A stretch of DNA of 64,000 bases from JAVBJN01 sp031546985 (GCA_031546985.1 JAVBJN010000020.1:73544-137543); one strand, 5' to 3'; shown: positions 16,656-26,159, numbered from the stretch's first letter. A program made the numbers and translations. Notes: generated from the letters alone by a model not told the origin.

Positions 16656-16690
16656 AATCACCTGAAGACCCTTGTTGCATAAGGGTAACA

Positions 16691-16735
16691 AAAAGAAAAC
16701 CCTGCGCTTTCTGTAAAAGAAGGTGCAGGGTTTTC
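16691..16735 (-). terminator. Intrinsic terminator of the metallo-hydrolase gene
   Basis: Arms 16695-16705 (GAAAACCCTGC) and 16725-16735 (GCAGGGTTTTC) pair perfectly. On the minus strand the hairpin is followed by TTTTTG. It lies 18 bases after the minus-strand stop codon at 16754. Confidence 0.8.
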
Positions 16736-16753
16736 ATATTACAGGACTAAGGC

Positions 16754-17401
16754 TTACAGTCCCAATCCTACAAAAGGGTTATTCATTTTTTCGGAACCAA
16801 TGGAGGTTTCCGGACCATGACCGGAGTACACAATGGTTTCGTCGGGCAGGGTAAACAAGCGGGTGTGGATGCTCCTAACCAGGGTGTTGTAATCGCCACC
16901 CGGCAAATCGGTACGGCCAATACTCATCTGAAACAGCACATCGCCGCCTACCAGCCAGTTATCGGCTTCATTGTAAAAGCAAACATGGCCGGGCGCATGA
17001 CCGGGTGCAAAGATCACTTTAAGTGTACCACCGCCAAAAGGAATTTCCTGGTTGTCGTGCAAAAAGGCTTCCGGCTCGGGTGATGGATCTAACGGCACGC
17101 CATATCCTTTACCAATGGTAGGCGCAGCCTGCAACAACGGCAAATCAAGCTCATGAATATGTGGTTTGAGGCCATATGTGTCAAATACCCATTTATTGCC
17201 AAATACATGATCCAAATGACCATGTGTATTCAACAACATTACCGGTTTAAGCCCGTTATTATCGATATACTGTTGCAATTGCAGCCGCTCTTCGGGCGCA
17301 TAGCAGCCCGGGTCTACAATAATGCACTCTTTATTGCCTGCAACCAGCACATAAGTATTCTCCTGGAAAGGATTGAAAGTAAATCCTTTAATATGAATCA
17401 T
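16754..17401 (-). CDS. Glyoxalase II-like metallo-beta-lactamase-fold hydrolase
   Basis: The 215-residue cytosolic protein has the MBL metal-binding motif THGHLDH (His60, His62, Asp64, His65), then PGHAPGHVCFY, GGDVLFQMSIGRTDLPGG and SGHGPETSIGSEKMNNPF. This set is typical of the short glyoxalase II-like (YcbL) branch, which hydrolyses thioesters such as S-lactoylglutathione or related substrates. Length and motifs are complete. It is divergent from the large PD40 protein gene. A TATCTTTG box at 17431-17438 on the minus strand lies 29 bases before the ATG. Confidence 0.9.
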   Translation of the reverse strand: MIHIKGFTFNPFQENTYVLVAGNKECIIVDPGCYAPEERLQLQQYIDNNGLKPVMLLNTHGHLDHVFGNKWVFDTYGLKPHIHELDLPLLQAAPTIGKGYGVPLDPSPEPEAFLHDNQEIPFGGGTLKVIFAPGHAPGHVCFYNEADNWLVGGDVLFQMSIGRTDLPGGDYNTLVRSIHTRLFTLPDETIVYSGHGPETSIGSEKMNNPFVGLGL

Positions 17402-17430
17402 CTGTTAATCCGATTTTAGTAACTTTAGTT

Positions 17431-17438
17431 CAAAGATA
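17431..17438 (-). promoter_or_regulatory. -7 promoter box of the metallo-hydrolase gene
   Basis: Reads TATCTTTG on the minus strand. An imperfect plus-strand box TAACTTTA (17420-17427) for the divergent PD40 gene lies three bases beyond it, so the two promoters face across each other. Confidence 0.45.
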
Positions 17439-17456
17439 TCATAATACCAGAAACAC

Positions 17457-20400
17457 ATGCGCTACAGGCCCTCTGCATATATATTTCCCTTACTGTTATC
17501 GGTTTGCAGTGCGGCTTGGGTTTCTCCGGCCCATGCTCAGGCAGCCCAGGAAGAATTTGGACAAAACCGGGTTCAATGGCGCAAGTTTTCATGGCAATAC
17601 CTCGATACCACGCACTTCAGGGTTTACTTCTACGATAAAGGCCGCAAGGTGACCGAACTGGCCAAGATTATGGCCGAAACCGAGCTGCGGTCGATACAGG
17701 AAGAGATGGATGCGGTTTTTCCCCGCAAGATTAACCTCATCCTGTTCAATTCCTTTACCGATTACAAACAGACCAATATTGGCAAAGACCTGCAACTGAT
17801 CAACGCTGCCGGTACGCTTGATGTAGTGGGCGACCGTATGCTTATCTACTACAATGGTACCATACCCGACCTGCGGCTCCAGATCCGCAAAAGCCTTGCC
17901 CGTTCTATTATGGAGCGCATGCTGTTTGGCGAAAACGTGCGCGAAATTGTGCAAAACGCGGTATTACTGAGCCTGCCCAAATGGTTTACCGATGGGTATG
18001 TACAATACATTGCCGAAGGCTGGACACCTGCCAAAGACAACCTGCTCAAGAGTAAATTAATGAGCGGCCATTACAAAAACTTTGACGACCTGGTGCTCGA
18101 AGACCCCAATCTGGCGGGCGCCTCGTTCTGGAATTATGTGCGCATGGCCAATGGCAAGCAGGCTGTAAGCAACCTCATGTACCTTACCCGTGGCAAAAAC
18201 GGCATTTCGGGTGCTATTGGTGCGGCGATGCGTACACCCTATAAAGAAACACTTAAGAACTGGAAAGAGTTCTACCTTAAAATATACCAGGAAGATATTG
18301 TGCAGCAGGAAATGCCCGATACCGTAAAACGTATGGCTACCCAAAGGGTAAAACCTGGCATTATTACCCGCACTTATGCTTTTAACCCGCTGAAAAACGA
18401 GTTTTCTTACGTGCGCATCCAGAATGGTATGTACGAAGTGGTGGTAGAAACCGCCGATGGCGTAAAATCGGTGATCGTAGAAAGTCCGATCCGTGCACTT
18501 ACCGAAATGGCCGATCCCGATTACCCGCTCATCAGCTGGGCGCACCGGGGCAATAAACTCGCGATACTGTTCGATTATAAAGACCGGATGCGGCTAAAGG
18601 TCTACAACTCCTTTAAGAAGAAAGTAGAAACCTTTTACATTCCCTATAAAACCTACCAGCGCATTACCTCCATGCAGTTTATGGAGAATGACGAAGAGTT
18701 GCTGCTCTCGGCTGTGCGCAACGGGCAGAGCGATATATTCATCCACAACTTTAAACGCAACAAGTTTAAGCAACTGACCGACGATGCGTATGATGATGTG
18801 CAGCCCACCCGCATCCTGTCATCATACCGCAAAGGCATAGCCTGGGTATCGAACCGCCCGGGGCACGACCTTAACGATCATGAAGGCATGGTCAATTACA
18901 GCGGTGGCAACTACAATGTCTTTTTCTGGAAAGACCTGCCCAACAATACCAAACTGCTCAAGTGTACCGATGTTAAAGGCAACCACGTGCAGCAGCCCAT
19001 TCAATACGGCGACGATCGCATTGCTTACCTGAGCGATGAAAACGGTATTCAAAACCGGTATTTCATCAACTTTGTGCGCGATACCGCCAACAACGATTCT
19101 ACCTCGCTGGAGCCGGCTACCAATTACAGCCAGGGCATCATGTACCAGAATTTTCTGTACAACCGCAATGCCGTGGGCGATGTAATAAGCATGAACGGGA
19201 AATACTATTTCCTGCGCACGCCGGTAGATACGCTGAACCAGAAACCGAAAATTTCGGAACTGAAGCCTACTTCGCTGATGAAAGATGTGCTGAAGACCCA
19301 GGACCCTATGCAAACCATTGCAGAGGATAAACAACCAGAGATCTTCAAAAACTACTTCCTCAACGATTACGAAGAAGAGAACGATACCCTTGCCGTAAGA
19401 GCAGATAAAGAACCCAACCCGTTTACTGCACCGGTATCCAATACCGACGATCTGGTGGGCGACAACACTGTTCCTGAAGCACCTGGCAAACCCGCCAAAC
19501 CCAAGCGGTACGATTTTAAATTCGCCACCGACTTCCTGGGTATACAGCTCGATAATACCTTGCTCATTACCCGTTACCAGCCCTTTAACTACCTCGGCGG
19601 CCAGTTCGAAAACCCTACCCTGGGTGGTATGATACGCCTGGGCATTACCGATCTGTTTGAGGATTACCGCGTATCGGGCGGCTTCCGTTTGCCACTCGAC
19701 TTTAACGGTAGCGAATACTTTGTGCAGGTAGACAATTACCGCCGCAGAATAGACTGGCGGCTGCTCTACTACCGCAAAACCGTCTTTAATTATTACGACC
19801 TGCGCAACCAGCGGCCACCCTACTACTCGCCATATGCCGAGAGAGGCCGTGTAGCCACCAATTATGTAGAAGGTACCCTAAGCTACCCGTTTGATGCAGT
19901 ACGAAGCCTGCGCCTGCATATGGGTTTCCGCAGCGACAGGCTCACTTTTAGCTCGCAGAACCAATACAGCCTCGACATACCAGACGATTACCAGAACCGT
20001 GCACTGGCCAGGCTGGAGTATGTGCAGGACAATACCATCAGCAACGCGGTAAACCTGCGCGAGGGTACCCGTTTTAAACTGTTTGCCGATTACCATTACC
20101 GGTTAAACAAGCCCAACAACAGCATGTATAACTTTGGGTTCGACTACCGGTATTATAAAAGACTGTATCGCCAGATTACCTGGTGCAGCCGCATCTCCGG
20201 CGCGCACAGTGGCGGCGACGATAAAATATTGTATTACCTTGGTGGTGTAGACAACTGGTTAAACCCGCAATTCAGCACCGCCACACAGATCGACTACAAT
20301 GAATCTTTCGCGTATCAGGCCACTGCAACAGCCATGCGTGGTTATAAACAAAATGCCCGGAATGGTAACACTTACGGGTTGATCAACACCGAATTGCGCA

Positions 20401-20720
20401 TCCCTATTTTTACCACGTTTATTAAGCGACCGCTGCAATCGGCTATGCTGCGCAACTTCCAGCTGGTGCCGTTTATCGATATTGGCGCAGCATGGTATGG
20501 TTTATTGCCTACAGACGATGCGCTGTCGCCCAATTATGTTTACCAGCAGGATCAGGTTACGGTTATACTCAACAGCAATACGCCCACTGTTCCGGTAGGC
20601 TATGGACTTGGCGCACGCACCACATTACTGGGCTACTACATTAAAGTAGATGCCGGATGGAATATCGAGCGCAGATCGTATAACCCGTTGTGGATGTTCT
20701 CGATAGGTTATGATTTTTAA
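17457..20720 (+). CDS. Giant outer-membrane protein: degenerate peptidase-MA-like domain, PD40 propeller and C-terminal beta-barrel
   Basis: This 1087-residue protein has a signal peptide ending AHAQ. Residues of about 40-230 resemble the peptidase-MA-like gluzincin domain, with a LPKWFTDGYVQYIAEGW segment that normally follows the active helix. At the place where HExxH would sit the sequence reads RKSLARSIMERML (about 144-156), so the zinc site looks lost. Residues of about 300-600 hold PD40-type blades (for example NDEELLLSAVRNGQSDIF). From about 680 to the end is a long strand-rich region ending in Phe (MFSIGYDF), like a BamA/Omp85-type or other 16-strand barrel. Function unknown. A second large barrel protein gene follows after 53 bases. 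Confidence 0.8.
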   Translation: MRYRPSAYIFPLLLSVCSAAWVSPAHAQAAQEEFGQNRVQWRKFSWQYLDTTHFRVYFYDKGRKVTELAKIMAETELRSIQEEMDAVFPRKINLILFNSFTDYKQTNIGKDLQLINAAGTLDVVGDRMLIYYNGTIPDLRLQIRKSLARSIMERMLFGENVREIVQNAVLLSLPKWFTDGYVQYIAEGWTPAKDNLLKSKLMSGHYKNFDDLVLEDPNLAGASFWNYVRMANGKQAVSNLMYLTRGKNGISGAIGAAMRTPYKETLKNWKEFYLKIYQEDIVQQEMPDTVKRMATQRVKPGIITRTYAFNPLKNEFSYVRIQNGMYEVVVETADGVKSVIVESPIRALTEMADPDYPLISWAHRGNKLAILFDYKDRMRLKVYNSFKKKVETFYIPYKTYQRITSMQFMENDEELLLSAVRNGQSDIFIHNFKRNKFKQLTDDAYDDVQPTRILSSYRKGIAWVSNRPGHDLNDHEGMVNYSGGNYNVFFWKDLPNNTKLLKCTDVKGNHVQQPIQYGDDRIAYLSDENGIQNRYFINFVRDTANNDSTSLEPATNYSQGIMYQNFLYNRNAVGDVISMNGKYYFLRTPVDTLNQKPKISELKPTSLMKDVLKTQDPMQTIAEDKQPEIFKNYFLNDYEEENDTLAVRADKEPNPFTAPVSNTDDLVGDNTVPEAPGKPAKPKRYDFKFATDFLGIQLDNTLLITRYQPFNYLGGQFENPTLGGMIRLGITDLFEDYRVSGGFRLPLDFNGSEYFVQVDNYRRRIDWRLLYYRKTVFNYYDLRNQRPPYYSPYAERGRVATNYVEGTLSYPFDAVRSLRLHMGFRSDRLTFSSQNQYSLDIPDDYQNRALARLEYVQDNTISNAVNLREGTRFKLFADYHYRLNKPNNSMYNFGFDYRYYKRLYRQITWCSRISGAHSGGDDKILYYLGGVDNWLNPQFSTATQIDYNESFAYQATATAMRGYKQNARNGNTYGLINTELRIPIFTTFIKRPLQSAMLRNFQLVPFIDIGAAWYGLLPTDDALSPNYVYQQDQVTVILNSNTPTVPVGYGLGARTTLLGYYIKVDAGWNIERRSYNPLWMFSIGYDF

Positions 20721-20773
20721 CTTTGGCATGCAGGTTGTTTATATGGACTGCTTAAGAATGACCAGGAGAACGT

Positions 20774-23416
20774 ATGATGAAACTGAATTTTACAATTTTA
20801 TGTGTATTGCTTACAGGTACAGCGTGGGCTCAGCATACAGACAGCATACCAGCGTCTGGCTTGCCTCATGACAGTCTTGTATCACATACGGTTGTATTAT
20901 CCGATTCATTAACCGCGCTCGATTCCCTTAAGCGGAAAGACAGCCTGCTTACCCAATCTTTTACGCCACCGGCACGGGCCGGAAACTTTATTATTACCGG
21001 GCAGGTAAAAGATGCCAGCACCGGCGAGTTACTGCCATTTGTAAATGTATTTTTCCCCAAGAGCAGTGTAGGTATGCCTACCGATATGAACGGGCGTTTC
21101 CGGCTTAGTTTTCAAAACTTTCCCGGCGATACGCTTAATGTATCCTACCTGGGCTATAAAACCCTGAGACTGGCCGTGAATAAAACCCTGCAGGAGCAAA
21201 ACCTGCGGCTGGAGCTGGAAAGGGGCCCCGCGAGCCTTAAAGAATTTACCATCAGCGCGGGCGAAGATCCGGCATTGCTGCTGCTCAAGCGCATTATCAA
21301 ACGTAAGCCGGCCAATAACATAGACCGCTTTAGCAATTACCATTACGAGCTGTACAATAAACTGGAACTCGATATTGATAAGATCCGCAAAGACCAGTTC
21401 GATGGCAACTTTGTGACCAAACCCTTTAGCTTCATTTTCGATAATATAGACAGCACTTCGGAAGACAAACCTTTTCTTCCGGTTTTCCTGTCAGAAACCC
21501 TCTCGGACTATTATTACCGCAAAGAGCCCAAGAAATCGAGAGAGATCATTAAGGCCACGCGCACTTCAGGTATTAAAAACAAGAGCCTGAACAAATACCT
21601 GGGCGGTTTTTACCAGAACATTAATGTGTACGACAATTTCATTCCGGTTTTTGATAAAAAATTCATTAGCCCGGTAAGCGATGCGGGCGCCTTCTACTAC
21701 CGGTACAAGCTGGTAGATACCCAATACATCTACAACCGTAAATGCATACAGGTGCAGTTTATGCCCAAGCGTAAGGGAGAGAACACTTTCGAAGGCGAGT
21801 TCTGGGTACACGACACCACTTTTGCCATTCAAAAAATGAGCATGGAGGTGAGTGGCGATGCCAACCTGAACTGGATCAAAAAAGTATCGCTGGTGCAGGA
21901 ATATATACCCGTTACCGATAGCAGCTGGTTTTTGGTAAAGGATAAGTTCATCGCCGATTTTATACCGCCGCATGGCAATAAATTTGCCGGATTTATAGGT
22001 CGCAAAACCACTACCTACCGCGATATTATTGTAAATAACACAGAGGTAGATTCATTGCTGGAAGACAAACGCCTGAAGCAGGATGTAACCTTACTGACAG
22101 GTGCCGACGAGAAGAATGAAAATTACTGGAATGAGCAACGGCACGACTCCCTGTCGAAGAACGAGAAATCGATCTACGCTATGGTAGATACGCTGCAAAG
22201 CATGCCATTGTTTAAAACCTACTCCAATACCATTACGCTGCTGGCCACTGGCACGCGGCAATTTGGCGCTATTGAACTGGGCCCTTACTGGAACATATAC
22301 AGTCACAACCCACACGAGGGCAGCCGCTTACGTTTCACGATGGGTACCACGCCCAAATTATTTAAAGACATTTACCTGCAAGGTTATCTTGCTTATGGCT
22401 TTTACGATCATGCTTTTAAAGGAAAAATAAGCGGGCTGTGGCTGCTCAATCGCTCGCCCCGCTCTTACATTTTTGCATCGTACACCCACGATCTCGATAA
22501 CTCTACGAGCTATTACGACGAAGTAAGCCAGGACAACTTTCTGAGCATTGCCATCCGTAAGAAAGGGGTACCCTGGAAATTTGTATTTACCGACGAAAAA
22601 CGGGTGGAATACTACAAGGAGTTTTACAGCGGCTTTGGCTTTCAGGTGTACAGCCTGCACAAAAATGTAATGCCCTACGCGCCGCTGCCTACCAACGATA
22701 TTTTCCTGGACGAGAATGGCAATGATGTGCATTGGCTCACCAATACCGAAGTTGGCCTGCGCCTGCGTTTTGCCTACAAAGAAAAATTCCTGGAGGGCAA
22801 CTACTACCGGGTAAGTCTGGGTAGCGGCTACCCCATTTTAGATTTAAAACTGGGGGCGGGCATTAAAGGCTTGTTCAACAGCCGCTACAGTTACCAGAAA
22901 GTAAGCCTCAGCATTTCCGACAACATGTCGATTCCACCGCTGGGCAAGATCTACTACAATTTCTTTGGCGGCCAATACTTTGGCACCCTGCCCTACCTGT
23001 TGCTGGAGATTGTGCCGGGTAATGAGTTCTACTACTACAACAAGTACGCATTCAACATGATGAACAAATACGAGTTTATTGCCGACCGTTATGCTGGTTT
23101 CAATTTCGAGCACACCATTGGTGGTGGCGTATTCAACTACATTCCTTATGTGCGCAAACTCCGCCTACGTCAGTTCTGGAATGCCAAAGGTATTATCGGC
23201 GACCTTACCAAAGAGAACCTGGAGCTTAACTTCAACAAAGGCTATCCGTTCCAAAACCTGGCGGGCAACCCATACCTCGAAGTAGGTACAGGTGTAGAAA
23301 ACATTCTGAACGTTTTCCGCGTAGATTTTGTGTGGCGGGTATTGCCCCAAACCCAACCGGGCGAGCCACAAAATGGCCACTTTGGTATATTCGGCAGTAT
23401 GAAGTTCCAGTTTTAA
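20774..23416 (+). CDS. DUF5686 outer-membrane protein with carboxypeptidase-regulatory-like N-terminal domain
   Basis: The 880-residue protein has a signal peptide ending WAQ, a Ser/Asp-rich linker, and at about 75-150 a CarboxypepD_reg-like domain (GQVKDASTGELLPFVNVFF, then TDMNGRFRLSF and VSYLGYKTL), as in TonB-dependent receptors. Unlike those receptors it lacks a plug domain and continues into the DUF5686 region, a large predicted beta-barrel ending in Phe. No function is established that I can name. AGGAGA sits five to ten bases before the ATG, an unusually good Shine-Dalgarno-like element for this phylum. It is 53 bases downstream of the PD40/barrel gene and is likely on the same transcript. 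Confidence 0.85.
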   Translation: MMKLNFTILCVLLTGTAWAQHTDSIPASGLPHDSLVSHTVVLSDSLTALDSLKRKDSLLTQSFTPPARAGNFIITGQVKDASTGELLPFVNVFFPKSSVGMPTDMNGRFRLSFQNFPGDTLNVSYLGYKTLRLAVNKTLQEQNLRLELERGPASLKEFTISAGEDPALLLLKRIIKRKPANNIDRFSNYHYELYNKLELDIDKIRKDQFDGNFVTKPFSFIFDNIDSTSEDKPFLPVFLSETLSDYYYRKEPKKSREIIKATRTSGIKNKSLNKYLGGFYQNINVYDNFIPVFDKKFISPVSDAGAFYYRYKLVDTQYIYNRKCIQVQFMPKRKGENTFEGEFWVHDTTFAIQKMSMEVSGDANLNWIKKVSLVQEYIPVTDSSWFLVKDKFIADFIPPHGNKFAGFIGRKTTTYRDIIVNNTEVDSLLEDKRLKQDVTLLTGADEKNENYWNEQRHDSLSKNEKSIYAMVDTLQSMPLFKTYSNTITLLATGTRQFGAIELGPYWNIYSHNPHEGSRLRFTMGTTPKLFKDIYLQGYLAYGFYDHAFKGKISGLWLLNRSPRSYIFASYTHDLDNSTSYYDEVSQDNFLSIAIRKKGVPWKFVFTDEKRVEYYKEFYSGFGFQVYSLHKNVMPYAPLPTNDIFLDENGNDVHWLTNTEVGLRLRFAYKEKFLEGNYYRVSLGSGYPILDLKLGAGIKGLFNSRYSYQKVSLSISDNMSIPPLGKIYYNFFGGQYFGTLPYLLLEIVPGNEFYYYNKYAFNMMNKYEFIADRYAGFNFEHTIGGGVFNYIPYVRKLRLRQFWNAKGIIGDLTKENLELNFNKGYPFQNLAGNPYLEVGTGVENILNVFRVDFVWRVLPQTQPGEPQNGHFGIFGSMKFQF

Positions 23417-23463
23417 GAAAGGGTTAGCCGGATTTGCTATTTTTAGTATCCGAAATCCCTACC

Positions 23464-24810
23464 ATGGAAAAGAAGATTCCTGCTACCCGATCATTTCACT
23501 TTTTTGGCAACCACGGCGCGTTGCGCAACGATACGCTGGGCTATATACACCAGACATCGCACCAGCTGGGTCATTTCTTTAAAATACGGGCCGCGGTATT
23601 TCCCGTGCACATCACCACCGATCCTGCAGTGGCGCAACACCTGCTTCAAAAAAACAACAAGAATTACGGTAAGGGAAGGGGCTACCGGGTAATGGCAGAG
23701 TTCCTGGGCGAAGGGCTGCTTACCAGCGAGGGCGAGCACTGGCTCAAGCACCGCCGCATTATGCAGCCGGCTTTTCATAAAGCAAAGCTACAGGCGCTGG
23801 CCCAAACTATGCTCAACTATACCAACGAATCTATTGCCAATCAACCCGCTGGCGTAACCATTGATGCCAGCCAATGGATGAGCGCATTAACCATGCACAT
23901 TGCAGCCGGCACCTTGTTTAGCTCCGATGTGGGCGATGATATCGATAACATTTACCAATCCTTTAGCCAGATCAACGCGTTTGGCATTTCTATGATACGG
24001 CAACCGCTGCGGTTCCTGTTTTCGAAAGTATTTAAAAGCCTGCGCCGCGATTTTGACGACAATGCCAAAGTGATGGATGCCATCATTTACCGCATTATAC
24101 AAACCCGCAAGCAACACCCTGCCCAGCACCACGATGACTTGCTGGGCTTGCTCATGGAGGCTAAAGATGAAGATACCGGTGAGCCGCTTAGCGACCAGGA
24201 GTTGCGGGATGAGATCATTACGTTGTTCCTGGCCGGCCACGAAACCACCGCCAATGCTATGACCTGGATGTTGTACCTGCTGGCGCTACATCCCGATAAG
24301 CTGCAACTACTTAAACAAGCGGTAGCTGCTACCACGCAAGGGCAACCGTTTGGCGTGCAACATATTTACCAATGCCCGTACCTGCACCAGGTGATACACG
24401 AAACGCTGCGCCTTTTTCCTCCGGCATGGACCATTGGCCGCAGGGCATTAGGCCCCGATCAGGTAGCCGGTTACGATATTAAAGCCGGCGATAACATTAT
24501 GATTGTAGTACAGCAGATACACCGCAGAGCAGACCTGTGGCCCAATCCAGATGCTTTTATGCCCGAGCGTTTTGAGACCGAAAAAATGAAACAATTGCCG
24601 CCTTACGCTTACTTTCCTTTTGGTGGCGGGCCAAGATTGTGTATTGGCGAGCATTTCGCTATGATGGAGATGAGCCTCATACTGGGCCGTATGGTACAGG
24701 AATTTGACTGGACACTGGAAGAAAGCAGCAAAGCAGTAAAGCCGCAAACGCTTATCACGCTCCGGCCCGACCGCCCTATCCGCATCCGGCTACAAAAAAG
24801 CGGTAGTTAA
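23464..24810 (+). CDS. Cytochrome P450
   Basis: The 448-residue haem monooxygenase has all landmark motifs: a C-helix WLKHRRIMQPAF, the I-helix AGHETT at 257-262, ETLRLFPPAW with the ExxR pair, and the haem ligand Cys393 in FPFGGGPRLCIG. No membrane anchor or reductase domain is present, so it is a soluble class I type that needs external ferredoxin and reductase. ATG at 23464 is chosen over a TTG ten codons upstream. The last four bases overlap the convergent aminotransferase (shared TTAA at 24807-24810). Its substrate is not predictable; no terpene or polyketide genes are nearby. Confidence 0.93.
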   Translation: MEKKIPATRSFHFFGNHGALRNDTLGYIHQTSHQLGHFFKIRAAVFPVHITTDPAVAQHLLQKNNKNYGKGRGYRVMAEFLGEGLLTSEGEHWLKHRRIMQPAFHKAKLQALAQTMLNYTNESIANQPAGVTIDASQWMSALTMHIAAGTLFSSDVGDDIDNIYQSFSQINAFGISMIRQPLRFLFSKVFKSLRRDFDDNAKVMDAIIYRIIQTRKQHPAQHHDDLLGLLMEAKDEDTGEPLSDQELRDEIITLFLAGHETTANAMTWMLYLLALHPDKLQLLKQAVAATTQGQPFGVQHIYQCPYLHQVIHETLRLFPPAWTIGRRALGPDQVAGYDIKAGDNIMIVVQQIHRRADLWPNPDAFMPERFETEKMKQLPPYAYFPFGGGPRLCIGEHFAMMEMSLILGRMVQEFDWTLEESSKAVKPQTLITLRPDRPIRIRLQKSGS

Positions 24811-24822
24811 TCTACTACCGCT
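24791..24822 (-). terminator. Intrinsic terminator folded over two stop codons
   Basis: The stem AGCGGTAG (24799-24806) pairs with CTACCGCT (24815-24822). The eight-base loop holds TTAA at 24807-24810, which is the stop codon of both convergent genes. On the minus strand it is followed by TTTTTTG, giving a classic terminator for the aminotransferase that lies inside the 3' end of the P450 coding sequence. Confidence 0.8.
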
Positions 24823-25994
24823 GCTATGCTTTTGAGGATAATGGCGCAGGCCTCCCGTATTTCTTCTTCTGTAATGGTCAATGGTGGCACAATGCGCAGG
24901 CAATTGGCTGCAAACAGGAACCAATCGGTAAACACACCGTTTTCGATACAGGTGTCGATAATCTGTTTATTCGTTTCAAAATCTTTAAACCCTACTGCCA
25001 GCATTAGCCCCTTTTGGTGCACATAACTAATGGCAGGATGTTGCAACAGCTCTGCAAACAATTCGCCTTTTTCTTCTGCCGATGCAAAAAGTTGTTGCTG
25101 CAACAAATATTCCATAGCAGCTTTACCGGCCGCGCAACACACCGGATGCCCGCCAAAGGTGGTAATATGCCCCAGCACCGGATCTTGTGTAAGCGCGTTC
25201 ATCATATGCACATCGGCTACAAAAGCGCCTAATGGCATACCGCCGCCCAATGCTTTGCCCAGCAGCAATATATCGGGCACAATTTCAAAATGTTCAAACC
25301 CCCACAATGTACCGGTACGGCCAAAGCCCACTTGTATTTCATCGAGTACCAGCAAAGTGCCGGTTTCGGTACAACGCTCGCGCAAAGCCCGCATCCAGCG
25401 CACATCGGGCACCAGCACGCCGGCTTCGGCCTGTATGGTTTCCATAATTACACAAGCGGTGCGGTCGGTTATATAATCGAGACTTGCAAAATCATTATAA
25501 ACTACATGATGGATACCCGGCAATAAAGGCCTGAAGGCATTGCGCCAGTATTCATCGCCCATAATACTTAGCGAACCCTGGGTAGATCCATGATAACTGT
25601 TATTAAATGCTACAATCTCTGTACGACCCGTATACCTTTTGGCCAGCTTCATAGCCCCTTCGGTGGCTTCACTGCCACTGTTGGTAAAATATACCGAGTT
25701 CAGGTTTTTGGGTAAATGCCCGGCCAGTAAAGTGGCGTATTCTACCTGTGGGCTCTGGAGCAATTCGCCATACACCATTACATGCATATAATCGGCTGCC
25801 TGCTTTTGCACCGCATGAATCACCGCCTCATTGCCATGCCCTACGTTACATACGCTGATGCCGCCAATAAGGTCTATATATTTTTTTTCTCCGGGGCCAT
25901 ACAGGTGCACACCTTTGGCACGTGTAATTTCCAATGCCAGCGGCGCATCTGAGGTTTGCCCTACGTGCTGTAAAAACAACTGTCTTAATTGCAT
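24807..25994 (-). CDS. Class III PLP aminotransferase (aspartate aminotransferase family)
   Basis: This 395-residue enzyme is an ornithine/acetylornithine-type (class III) aminotransferase. It has FTNSGSEATEGAMKLAKRYT, the YHGSTQGSLS stretch, LDEIQVGFGRTGTLWGFEH with Asp218, and the PLP lysine Lys247 in LGKALGGGMPLGAF. The substrate is not clear; argD-like, 4-aminobutyrate-like and other omega-amine specificities are possible, and no arginine genes lie near. ATG at 25994 is chosen because a TACCTTTG box (25999-26006) ends four bases before it; an earlier in-frame ATG at 26012 lies upstream of that box. A terminator overlaps the 3' end. Confidence 0.9.
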   Translation of the reverse strand: MQLRQLFLQHVGQTSDAPLALEITRAKGVHLYGPGEKKYIDLIGGISVCNVGHGNEAVIHAVQKQAADYMHVMVYGELLQSPQVEYATLLAGHLPKNLNSVYFTNSGSEATEGAMKLAKRYTGRTEIVAFNNSYHGSTQGSLSIMGDEYWRNAFRPLLPGIHHVVYNDFASLDYITDRTACVIMETIQAEAGVLVPDVRWMRALRERCTETGTLLVLDEIQVGFGRTGTLWGFEHFEIVPDILLLGKALGGGMPLGAFVADVHMMNALTQDPVLGHITTFGGHPVCCAAGKAAMEYLLQQQLFASAEEKGELFAELLQHPAISYVHQKGLMLAVGFKDFETNKQIIDTCIENGVFTDWFLFAANCLRIVPPLTITEEEIREACAIILKSIAAVVD

Positions 25995-25998
25995 GCGG

Positions 25999-26006
25999 CA
26001 AAGGTA
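25999..26006 (-). promoter_or_regulatory. -7 promoter box of the aminotransferase, four bases before ATG
   Basis: Reads TACCTTTG on the minus strand. It fixes the start at 25994 and implies a leaderless or nearly leaderless transcript. Confidence 0.55.
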
Positions 26007-26159
26007 ACACACTTAGGGGAGTGTGAAAAGTGAGCCGGGAGAGGTCAAAGAAACATGCGATATAAATCCGCAATCCGCCAATTCGTTCATTCACCAATTC
26101 GTAATATGTTCATTCACCAATCCATCTTACCTTTAGGCATAAACCTAAAACCGATTCTT

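Noticed and set aside
26055..26159. N-terminal extension of the hexapeptide-repeat protein
   Set aside because: The extra residues come from near-repeat DNA (CATTCACCAATTC words) upstream of a likely -7 box and do not match the family.
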